A program made the position numbers and the translations under genes. DNA of 64,000 nucleotides. Source: Nocardia brasiliensis (GTDB taxonomy: Bacteria > Actinomycetota > Actinomycetes > Mycobacteriales > Mycobacteriaceae). Positions 15,925 through 23,404 of this stretch are shown piece by piece; position 1 is the stretch's first letter; each line of letters starts with the position of its first letter. Below the pieces are notes generated by a model. That model was given only the letters and a program-made list of their open reading frames with translations. It was not told the origin of the DNA and ran no database searches. The stretch covers positions 7,254,001 through 7,318,000 of the forward strand of contig NZ_CP046171.1 in NCBI RefSeq assembly GCF_011801125.1. The letters run 5' to 3'.

Positions 15925-17210
15925 CAAGCCTCCTCGATCGGCGCGCGGGTGACCAGGGCGCGCAGCACCGCGGTGGTGAGTTCGGGCGCGCGCTCGGTCA
16001 GCTCCCGCGGGGTGCGCGCACCGCAGTCGAGTCCGCGTAACACGGTGGCGGCCAAGGCCTCCGCGGTGGCCGGTTCATCCATGACGCCGCCCGAGCGCCG
16101 GTCCAGATAGGCCTGCAACCGCGGCACGGCCACGTCGATGGCCTGGCGGAAGAAGTCGTAGGTCGCCAGCCAGCGGGTGACCAGGTGGCCCGGGTGCATG
16201 TCCCAGCCCTGGTAGTAGCCCCGCCGCAGCGCCCGCGCGACCAGCCGGTGATGGTTGCGCAGCGCCGCTTCCGGCGCCGCGTCGGGCACGATCTGGGTGG
16301 AGCCGTCGCACACCCACACCCCGGTCTGCGCGGCCGCCACCTGCATGACGGCCTTCGCGTAGTCGGCGGCGGGATGGTCCAGCGCCTGGTCCGGAGCCGC
16401 GACCCCGCACGCGGCGGTGTAGTCGTAGGTGCCGAAATGCAGCGCGCTGCAACGCCCCTCGGCCAGGCCGAGCATCCGCGCGATGGGCGCGCTGCCGTCG
16501 GCGGCGATGATCGCCTGCGGGCTCTCGATCTGCAGCTCGAACTTCAGCGCGCCCGCGGCCAGGCCGTAACCGTGCTCCAACCCTTCGCAGAGCGCGACCA
16601 GCGCCCGAACCTGCTCCGCCGCACGGATCTTGGGCACCGTGAACACGAAGCCCTCGGGCACTTCGCCCATCGCGGTCAACACCAGCTCGAGCGTGCGCAG
16701 GGTGCGAGCGCGCTCGGCCGCGGCGAGCCCCTTGGTCCGGATGCCGAAGCTGTGCGGTCGATCGGTCCGCCGCGCCCAGGCGGCCAGCACGGCGCCCGCC
16801 TCGTGGGCCGCCTTGTCCTCCTCGTCGTCGGCGCGGAACCCGTAGCCGTCTTCGAAGTCGACGCGCAGATCCTGGATCGGGTCCTGCTCGAGCCGCGTGC
16901 GCACATCGGCCAGCGAGCCGGTGGCGTCGAGTTCGGTCAGCAACCCGGACTGCGCGTCCAGCAGCTCGACGGCCGCCGCGCCCCACTCGCGCGGCGTGTC
17001 CTCGGCGATCCGGTCGGCGGGGACATAGGCGACGTGGATCGGCTGCGCCCGCCCGTCCGGCCCCGGATAGCGCGTGCGCAACTCGGTATCGACGGCATCG
17101 AGAATGGTGTCGATCCGCGCTCGGACCCGCTCCGGCAGTTGGGCTCGATCCGCGGCCCTCGACGGCACGCCATCGCCGCCCTCGCTGCCGCCTCCGGGCC
17201 TGATGCTCAC
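15924..17210 (-). CDS. HpcH/HpaI-like aldolase (DUF6986-type), purine-operon associated
   Basis: This 428-residue protein has a TIM-barrel aldolase/citrate-lyase-beta look: DLRVDFEDGYG (metal-binding acid residues), SFGIRTKG, FVFTVPKIR, FELQIESPQAII and SALHFGTYDYTA follow the order of phosphoenolpyruvate-type aldolases. Its fixed place between xanthine dehydrogenase and allantoicase suggests a role in purine breakdown, perhaps joining or splitting a glyoxylate-derived compound; this is inference. GTG 17210 is taken as start, 8 bases after the xdh stop. An open frame continues to 18911, but that part is antisense-like overlap with the xdh gene. The exact substrate is unknown. Confidence 0.8.
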   Translation of the reverse strand: MSIRPGGGSEGGDGVPSRAADRAQLPERVRARIDTILDAVDTELRTRYPGPDGRAQPIHVAYVPADRIAEDTPREWGAAAVELLDAQSGLLTELDATGSLADVRTRLEQDPIQDLRVDFEDGYGFRADDEEDKAAHEAGAVLAAWARRTDRPHSFGIRTKGLAAAERARTLRTLELVLTAMGEVPEGFVFTVPKIRAAEQVRALVALCEGLEHGYGLAAGALKFELQIESPQAIIAADGSAPIARMLGLAEGRCSALHFGTYDYTAACGVAAPDQALDHPAADYAKAVMQVAAAQTGVWVCDGSTQIVPDAAPEAALRNHHRLVARALRRGYYQGWDMHPGHLVTRWLATYDFFRQAIDVAVPRLQAYLDRRSGGVMDEPATAEALAATVLRGLDCGARTPRELTERAPELTTAVLRALVTRAPIEEA

Positions 17211-17218
17211 GCCGCGTG

Positions 17219-20131
17219 TCACCGTAGTTCTCCTTCCTGCATGGCCCGCCAAATACGCTCGGCGGTCATCGGCAGCCGGTCCGGCCGCACCCCGACAGCA
17301 TCGCGTATCGCGTTCGCCAGCGCGGGGGCGACCGGGTTGTACGGGGATTCGCTCATCGACTTCGCACCGAGCGGGCCCAGCGCATCGGCGGTATCGGCGA
17401 AATACACCTCGGTGCGCGGCACGTCCGCGAACTGCGGGATGTGATAGTGCCGCAGCGACTGCGTGGTGACCAGTCCCGCCGCGCTGCGCATGTCCTCGTA
17501 GAGCGCGGTGCCGAGCGCCTGCGCGACGCCGCCCTCGACCTGTCCGCGGCACTGCACCGGGTTGAGCACGGTCCCGGCGTCGGCGGCCTGGACCGATTGC
17601 AGGATGCGGATCGCGCCCGTGTCCGGCTGGACCGCGACCCGGAAGGCGTGCACGTTGAAGCTGACCGAGCGGGGGCTGCCCGCGTGCTCGCCGTGCGCGG
17701 TCAACGCGCCGTCGGCCAGCAGCGCCGCGGCATCGAAGAACTGATCCCCGCAGCGCACGCCCGCCGTCTCGAGCACGCAATCGTGTTCGGGCAGCCCGGC
17801 CAGCTTCGCCGCCCGGCCGAGCAGCAGGCCGCGCAGCTCCAGTGCCGCGGCGTAGGTCGCCTTGCCCGCGACCGCGATACCGGTGGAGCCGAAGGCGCCG
17901 GTGTCGTGCCCGACCAGGTCGGTGTCGGATTGCCGGATCACGACGCGCGACACCGTTGTCGCCAGTGCCGTGGCCGCGAGCTGCGCGTGCACCGTCGTGG
18001 TGCCGTTGCCGAACTCCGCGGTGCCGACCCGGATCTCGTAGCGCCCGTCCGGCAGCAGCGTGGCCGTGGCCTCGGAGCGGTGCCCGCGCGGCGGAATGGT
18101 CGCGATCATCGAGACCGCCATGCCGGTGCCGACCCGCCAGCCCGGATCCGGCGCGGCTACGCCGTTGCCGCGCACCAGTGCCCGCTCGGCCAGATCGATG
18201 CACTGGTCGAGGCCGTAGCTGCCGAAGCTCAGGTCGCCCTCGTCCACCGCGGCGCCGACGAACGCGTCGCCGGGGCGCACCACATTGCGCCGCCGGAACT
18301 CGAACGGGTCGATGCCGAGCGCGCGCGCCAGCTCGTCGAGCGCGGACTCGACCCCGAAGATGACCTGGCCGAGTCCGTAGCCGCGAAAGGCGCCGGAGGG
18401 AATGTTGTTGGTGTACACCGCCTGCGCGTCGACCCGCTTGTTGGCGCAGCGATAGATCTCGATCGATTCGCCGACGCCGTGGAACAGCACGCCCGCGCTG
18501 TGATTGCCGTAGGCCCCGCCGTCGGCGAGCACGTCCACCACCAGCGCGGTCAGCACGCCGTCGGCGTCGGCGCCCGCGCGCACCGCGACCCGCATCGGAT
18601 GGCGGCAAGTGGCGGCGGTGAATTCGTCGCCCCGGGTGAACTCGTACTGCACCGGCCGCCCGGTGCGCAGCACGGCCAACGCGATCAGGTCCTCCGCGAG
18701 CATCTCCTGCTTGGCGCCGAAGCCGCCGCCGACCCTGGCGGCGAACACTCGCACCCGGTCCTTGCGCAGCCCGAAGAGCTGGCACAGCTCGTCGCGGACC
18801 AGGAACGGCACCTGAGTGCTGCACCGCAGGACCAGCCTGCCGTCCGCGTCGAGCCAGCCCACCCCGCCGTGGGTTTCGAGGTGCACGTGCTGCCCGCGCG
18901 GCGAATGCCACACGCCGCTGACCACTTTCGCCGCCGCCGCGAGCCCGGCCGCCACGTCGCCGACCTCGCCGTGCACCTCGGCGATCAGGTTGCGGCGCGG
19001 GTCGGCGATCCGCGCCGAATCCGGTTTCTCCGCATGCAGTTTCGGCGCGTCCCGCCGCAGTGCCGCCGCCGGGTCGAACACCGCGGGCAGCACCTCATAG
19101 GTCACCCGCAAGGCCAGGCAGCCCGCGCGCGCGGCCGCCAGGCTGTCCGCGACCACCGCCGCCACCCGCTGTCCGACGAACCGCACCGTGCGATCGAGCA
19201 CATACGTGTCGTCCGGGTCGTCGGCCCGCAACTCATGCCGGGCCGTGGAGAACGCCACCCGCGGCGCGTCCGCGTAGGTGAGCACGGCCCGCACCCCGTC
19301 GATCGCCGTCGCGGCCGAGGTATCGATGGACACGATGCGCGCGTGCGCGTGCGGACTCGGCAGCACCGCGAGGTGCAGCGGGGCGCTCGGCGGCGAGACC
19401 TCGTCCACCTCGGTCGATTTCCGGCCCACCGTGGCGGCGGCGTGCGCGCCGTCGTCGCGCGGCGCGATATCGAAGGTGAACGGTTCGGCCCCGCGCACGA
19501 TCCGCGGCCCGGCCGGCGCACCGACGCCGGCCCCGGCGACACCGTTGGGCCGCCGCGCTTCTGCGCCGCCTGGTCCCGGATCAGGTTGTTCCGCGCCGCC
19601 TTCCGCGACGCCGGTGAGTGCGTCCGCGATCGCGCGGTAGCCCGTGCAGCGGCACAGGTTTCCCTTCATCAGCTCGGCGACCACGGCGGGGGCGCGCGCG
19701 GCCAGTGGCGCGGCGGCGGGCTCGGCCGCCGTGGGTCGCGCGACCTGATGCGTGGACGCGCCGTCGGTCGTGCAGGAGCGACCGCATGCCGCGTCGGCGG
19801 CGCCGAGACCGGCGGCCGTCACCACCATGCCCGCGGTACAGAATCCGCACTGGAACGCGGCGTGCTCGACGAATCGGCGCTGCACCGGATGCGGGTCTGC
19901 CGCGGTGCCGAGGCCCGCGGCCGTGGTGACCGCGCGCTCTGCGACGCGATGGGCCGGGATGAGACACGAGTGCACCGGCTGACCGTCGAGCTGAACCGTG
20001 CAGGCACCGCAATCGCCGGTGTCACAACCCTTTTTGACCGCGAGGGCACCGTGCTCCCTGAGCAGGGTGCGCAGGCACTGGCCCGGCCGGGGGTCGACCT
20101 CGACCACCCTGCCGTCGATCTCGAGGTTCAT
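17219..20131 (-). CDS. Xanthine dehydrogenase, fused 2Fe-2S and molybdopterin subunits
   Basis: This 970-residue protein joins the iron-sulfur and molybdenum subunits that are separate chains in many bacteria. Residues 1-170 carry the two clusters: C36, C41, C44, C56, then C95, C98, C160 and C162. Between C98 and C160 there are 61 residues, nearly twice the usual spacing, including an Ala/Pro-rich insertion with two extra cysteines (CGRSC). A flexible linker leads to the molybdopterin domains, with [30 protein letters not shown] and, near the end, GAKSMSESP, whose Glu is the likely catalytic base. It oxidises hypoxanthine and xanthine to urate. ATG 20131 overlaps the FAD-subunit stop (ATGA). 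Confidence 0.9.
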   Translation of the reverse strand: MNLEIDGRVVEVDPRPGQCLRTLLREHGALAVKKGCDTGDCGACTVQLDGQPVHSCLIPAHRVAERAVTTAAGLGTAADPHPVQRRFVEHAAFQCGFCTAGMVVTAAGLGAADAACGRSCTTDGASTHQVARPTAAEPAAAPLAARAPAVVAELMKGNLCRCTGYRAIADALTGVAEGGAEQPDPGPGGAEARRPNGVAGAGVGAPAGPRIVRGAEPFTFDIAPRDDGAHAAATVGRKSTEVDEVSPPSAPLHLAVLPSPHAHARIVSIDTSAATAIDGVRAVLTYADAPRVAFSTARHELRADDPDDTYVLDRTVRFVGQRVAAVVADSLAAARAGCLALRVTYEVLPAVFDPAAALRRDAPKLHAEKPDSARIADPRRNLIAEVHGEVGDVAAGLAAAAKVVSGVWHSPRGQHVHLETHGGVGWLDADGRLVLRCSTQVPFLVRDELCQLFGLRKDRVRVFAARVGGGFGAKQEMLAEDLIALAVLRTGRPVQYEFTRGDEFTAATCRHPMRVAVRAGADADGVLTALVVDVLADGGAYGNHSAGVLFHGVGESIEIYRCANKRVDAQAVYTNNIPSGAFRGYGLGQVIFGVESALDELARALGIDPFEFRRRNVVRPGDAFVGAAVDEGDLSFGSYGLDQCIDLAERALVRGNGVAAPDPGWRVGTGMAVSMIATIPPRGHRSEATATLLPDGRYEIRVGTAEFGNGTTTVHAQLAATALATTVSRVVIRQSDTDLVGHDTGAFGSTGIAVAGKATYAAALELRGLLLGRAAKLAGLPEHDCVLETAGVRCGDQFFDAAALLADGALTAHGEHAGSPRSVSFNVHAFRVAVQPDTGAIRILQSVQAADAGTVLNPVQCRGQVEGGVAQALGTALYEDMRSAAGLVTTQSLRHYHIPQFADVPRTEVYFADTADALGPLGAKSMSESPYNPVAPALANAIRDAVGVRPDRLPMTAERIWRAMQEGELR

Positions 20132-20982
20132 CGCGACTCCCCCGCGTGCCGTAGCTCGGCGACGACCGCACGGGCGAGCAGGCCGGTGACGTGCGCGCGC
20201 CAGTCGGGCGCGCCGTGCGGGTCGTCGAACCACAGCGCCGGATCGAGCCCCGCGACCTGTGCGCCCACCTCGTCCACGCTCGGCACCGCACCGAAGTCCA
20301 GCACGACGGGACGCGTGGTGGCCGCGCTGATCGTGATCGCGCACCGGCCGCCGGGGTCGCGACGCCCCATCACCACCGCCCCCGAACGCCCAAGCGGCGC
20401 GAGCGCGATCTTCCGGAAAGCGGTGTGCGCCAGCAAGCTTGCGCGCGGCACGGTGATCGAGCGCAACACCTCACCTGGCGCGAGCACGTTGCGCCCCGGG
20501 CCGAGCACGAACTCCCGCAACGGAATCCGCCGCTCGGCACCGTCCGGCCGCCACACCAGGGCCACCCCGTCGAGCGCGGTCAGGGCCGCCAGCACACCAC
20601 CGGCGGGCAACGACAGGCAGATGTTGCCGCCGACGGTCGCGGTCCGCCAGATCTTGTGCGAGGCAAGCAACGCCCGGCAGCCCTGCGCGAAAAGTCTTGT
20701 GCCAGGCCAGTCTTCGCGCAACACCGGCAACCCGAGCTCGCGTCCTGGCCGCGCACCGGCGAACTCGGCCAGCGTGCACGTCGCGGCGATCTCCAACCCG
20801 TCCGGCACCTCCGTCAGGGCGGGCCAGCCGAGGGCGGTGATGTCGACGAGCCGGTCCAGCCGCTGCTGCGGCTCGGAAAACAGAAAGGTCCCGCCGGCCA
20901 GTACGGCACAGGTCGCGCTCAGCGCCCCCAGATCCGCCCGCTCCCGCGCCACCAGTACTTCCCGAATCGTGTCCAGGTCCAC
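20128..20982 (-). CDS. Xanthine dehydrogenase FAD-binding subunit (CoxM/PucC type)
   Basis: This 284-residue flavoprotein subunit passes electrons from the iron-sulfur clusters of the next gene's product to NAD. It has the FAD-binding signatures AGGTFLFSE near residue 29 and [14 protein letters not shown] near the middle, where family members bind the pyrophosphate and flavin. It is the first gene of the purine operon xdh(FAD)-xdh(FeS-Mo)-aldolase-alc-puuE, with ATG 20982 as start and a 4-base overlap with the next gene. A good inverted repeat lies 62-86 bases upstream. Confidence 0.9.
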   Translation of the reverse strand: MDLDTIREVLVARERADLGALSATCAVLAGGTFLFSEPQQRLDRLVDITALGWPALTEVPDGLEIAATCTLAEFAGARPGRELGLPVLREDWPGTRLFAQGCRALLASHKIWRTATVGGNICLSLPAGGVLAALTALDGVALVWRPDGAERRIPLREFVLGPGRNVLAPGEVLRSITVPRASLLAHTAFRKIALAPLGRSGAVVMGRRDPGGRCAITISAATTRPVVLDFGAVPSVDEVGAQVAGLDPALWFDDPHGAPDWRAHVTGLLARAVVAELRHAGESR

Positions 20983-21384
20983 GTCTCACCTCGCTCCACT
21001 ACCGCTGCCGCCAACCCTAGAAGCGCGGAGTTGCCACGATGTTGCGCAATCTCCGCGCCGGATTGCGCGGTCGTTACCCGCGCCGACCAGCGCGGCCCCG
21101 ATGCCTGTCCACGGGTCGCCGAACCGGCCCCCGCGCCGTCCGGCATCCGCCCGGCTCACCTCCGCCCAATCAGAGGCGACCCTGTTCCAGTATCCCGCAC
21201 ACACGCTGAACAGGGCTTACTCCACACCCACGGCCGCGACCGGCTCGACACGCTAGAGCACGCTCGACACCGGGCAGCCGCGTGATTAATGTCCATCGCG
21301 GCTCGCTCGATGTGACATATCCCACGCCGGCGGCGAGCCATCCCTCACCGATGTGCGCGGCCCGCAGCCCTGCTGTGGCTCGCC
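20983..21384. other. 402-bp divergent intergenic region upstream of the xdh operon
   Basis: No credible gene is seen. The region holds the inverted repeat at 21044-21068, near the xdh operon start, and a weaker GCCGCG/CGCGGC pair (21278-21303) near the dioxygenase gene. Several short open frames here lack start signals and family likeness. Confidence 0.5.
21044..21068. promoter_or_regulatory. Inverted repeat, candidate operator of the purine operon
   Basis: GCGCAATC at 21044-21051 and GATTGCGC at 21061-21068 form a perfect 8-bp inverted repeat with a 9-base spacer, 62 bases before the first gene of the xdh operon. Arms and spacing suit a dimeric repressor. The regulator is unknown and not encoded alongside. 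Confidence 0.45.
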
Positions 21385-22176
21385 ATGTCCATACGCGGAA
21401 GGGCCCCACCGATAAACACCGACCAGCGGACGGCGCCTGCCGACCGAGAGCCGCCGGCCTCGCCCGCCGAGGACCCCCCGTCCTCCTGGCTGATGACCGC
21501 GGCCGATTTCCCCCTCTCCGGTCCCGACCTGCACGTGTTGCGACGCACGTTCCGGGACTACACCGAACTCGACCACTGGCTGCCCGCGGGCGAGCAGTAC
21601 CGGCGCCGTGCCTACCAGTGCTTCCGCCTCGAGCTGCCCCGCCTGGCCGAGGCAGGCGCCGACGCCATCACCGCGATCGACCAACCGCCGCCCTACCTGC
21701 AGTCCAAGCAGGTCAACCCGGTGGCGGGCGGCATCGAACGCCGCTTCAAACTGATCCCGCCCGAGCATCCGGCGACCGAGCCGACCCGCCGGATCGCCGC
21801 CGCGGTCGCCCGGCTGCTCACCGCGCACGGGGTGCTGCGCGCCGACACCATCCCGGACTGCCTGGTCGACGCGCACTACATGCGGCTGATCGCGCCCGGC
21901 GACCCGGCGCCGGAGGGCAAGCACCGCGACGGCCTGATCGCGGGTTCGGCGCATCTGATCCAGCGGACCAATGTCAGCGGCGGCGTCTCCGCCATCTACG
22001 ACCGCCACGACCCGGACCGCGGGTTGCGCAGCTTCGTCCTCGAAGATCCGCTCGACTCTTATGTTTTCGACGACGAGCGGGTGCTGCACTACACCTCGCC
22101 GATCACCGTGACCGATCCCGCCGCGGGCGCCGGATTGCGCGATGTCCTGCTGATCGGATTCCGCCCGCGTGACTAG
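21385..22176 (+). CDS. 2-oxoglutarate/Fe(II)-dependent dioxygenase, PF10014 type
   Basis: This protein of up to 263 residues matches the small family that includes bacterial L-isoleucine dioxygenases. The iron motif HRDG follows PEGK, then HLIQRTNVSGG, and a second His is in RVLHYTSPI with the Arg that binds 2-oxoglutarate downstream. KQVNPVAGGIERRF is also typical. The first 36 residues are Pro/Ala-rich and may not be translated: an ATG at 21493 gives the usual length. It overlaps the next gene by 8 bases, so the two form one unit. Substrate is probably a free amino acid or amino-acid derivative; this is inference from the family. Confidence 0.8.
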   Translation: MSIRGRAPPINTDQRTAPADREPPASPAEDPPSSWLMTAADFPLSGPDLHVLRRTFRDYTELDHWLPAGEQYRRRAYQCFRLELPRLAEAGADAITAIDQPPPYLQSKQVNPVAGGIERRFKLIPPEHPATEPTRRIAAAVARLLTAHGVLRADTIPDCLVDAHYMRLIAPGDPAPEGKHRDGLIAGSAHLIQRTNVSGGVSAIYDRHDPDRGLRSFVLEDPLDSYVFDDERVLHYTSPITVTDPAAGAGLRDVLLIGFRPRD

Positions 22177-23401
22177 TGCGACAACGACCTTCGCCGACCA
22201 GCTGCCGCGCCTGCTGCCCAAGGCGGAGCTGATACAGCTGGCCGCCGGACTCACCGCCATCCCCTCGTTCACCGGGCAGGAGACGCCGCTGGCGGTGCAC
22301 GTCCGGAAGACACTCGCCCGCAATGACATTCACGCCTACCACCAGGAGGTCCAGCCGGGCCGGGTGCAGACCATCGCCCGGCTCGGTCCGGAGCGGGGCA
22401 CGCCCGCGCTGCTGTTCAACGGGCACCTGGACATGGATCCGCTCGGCCACGACCAGCCGCGCACGCCGTTCACCGCGCGCCGCGACGGTGACCGGCTGTA
22501 CGGGGCGGGCCTGCACAACATGAAGAGCGGCCTCGCGGCCATGCTCGGCGCGGCGATCATGGTGCGCCGCAGTGGGATCGCGCTGCGCCGCCCGCTGCTG
22601 CTCGAGTTCGTCGTCGGGGAGTTGCAGGGCGGCACCGGCACCAAGCACGCGCTCAGCCGCGGCCTCACCGCCGACGCGGCCGTGGTGCCCGAACCCTATT
22701 CGGTGCGGCGGGTGATCACGCGGACCGCGGGCGTGCACAAGTTCGCCGTGGTCGTGCGCGGCCGCACCGCGCACACCAGCAGGCGACACGAGGGCGTCGA
22801 CGCCATCGCGGTCCTGCGGCGCACCCTCGATCTGCTGGAGACCGCCGAGCTGGGGCTGCGCAATCCCGAATTCCCGCCGCTGCCAAGGCTTCAGGTGGCC
22901 AGCCTGCTCGCGGGTCGCGGCGAGGAGCACGATCCGTCCGGGGTGAGCTACTGCGCGGACAAGGCCACCGCACTGATCGATCTGCGCTACCCGCCGCCGT
23001 ACGAGCCGGAACAGGTCGGCAAGGCCGTCGACGCGGCGCTGGACCTGGCCAGGGACGCCTTCCCCGACGCGCGGATCACCCTCGAGCACCCGGTCGACCC
23101 GCGCTATCGCGTCGGCGGCACCGATATGCCGCCGATGGATCGGCCCGCCGACTGCCGGGTGGTCCGCGATATCGCCGAGCTGCTCCCGCAGGTGTCGCGA
23201 TACCGGGTCGAGGAGCGCGGGCTTGCGCTGCCCTACTCGTACTGCGGCAACGACACCACCCACCTCAGCCGCGCGGGAATCGAATGCTGCTTGTTCGGCC
23301 CGCGCGGAGCCGCCCAGGACACCGAACACCACGTGCTGATCAGCGAAATGCGGGCCTGCGCCGACACTTTGGCCCTGCTGGCGGCGCGGCGCTGCGGCTG
23401 A
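22169..23401 (+). CDS. M20-family peptidase/deacylase homologue with altered active site
   Basis: This 410-residue protein has the M20 (ArgE/DapE/carboxypeptidase G2) fold. The first metal ligand is His86 in GHLDMD, with Asp88 kept. The bridging Asp of the usual DMKxG motif is Asn117 (HNMKSG, codon 22517-22519). The catalytic/metal pair EE is Gly150-Glu151 (VVGELQGG, codons 22616-22621). The later Glu (VVPEPYS) and final His (EHHV) remain. Normal two-zinc peptidase activity is therefore doubtful. GTG 22169 lies inside the dioxygenase gene, so the two are translationally coupled and may handle the same amino-acid-like compound. Confidence 0.82.
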   Translation: MTSATTTFADQLPRLLPKAELIQLAAGLTAIPSFTGQETPLAVHVRKTLARNDIHAYHQEVQPGRVQTIARLGPERGTPALLFNGHLDMDPLGHDQPRTPFTARRDGDRLYGAGLHNMKSGLAAMLGAAIMVRRSGIALRRPLLLEFVVGELQGGTGTKHALSRGLTADAAVVPEPYSVRRVITRTAGVHKFAVVVRGRTAHTSRRHEGVDAIAVLRRTLDLLETAELGLRNPEFPPLPRLQVASLLAGRGEEHDPSGVSYCADKATALIDLRYPPPYEPEQVGKAVDAALDLARDAFPDARITLEHPVDPRYRVGGTDMPPMDRPADCRVVRDIAELLPQVSRYRVEERGLALPYSYCGNDTTHLSRAGIECCLFGPRGAAQDTEHHVLISEMRACADTLALLAARRCG

Positions 23402-23404
23402 GGT

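Noticed and set aside
17211..18911. N-terminal extension of the aldolase frame
   Set aside because: This part overlaps the xdh gene in another frame and has no similarity to the aldolase family.
17441..21256. A 1271-residue plus-strand open frame
   Set aside because: It runs antisense to the xanthine dehydrogenase genes, is rich in Arg/His/Ala, and has no start signal or known domain.
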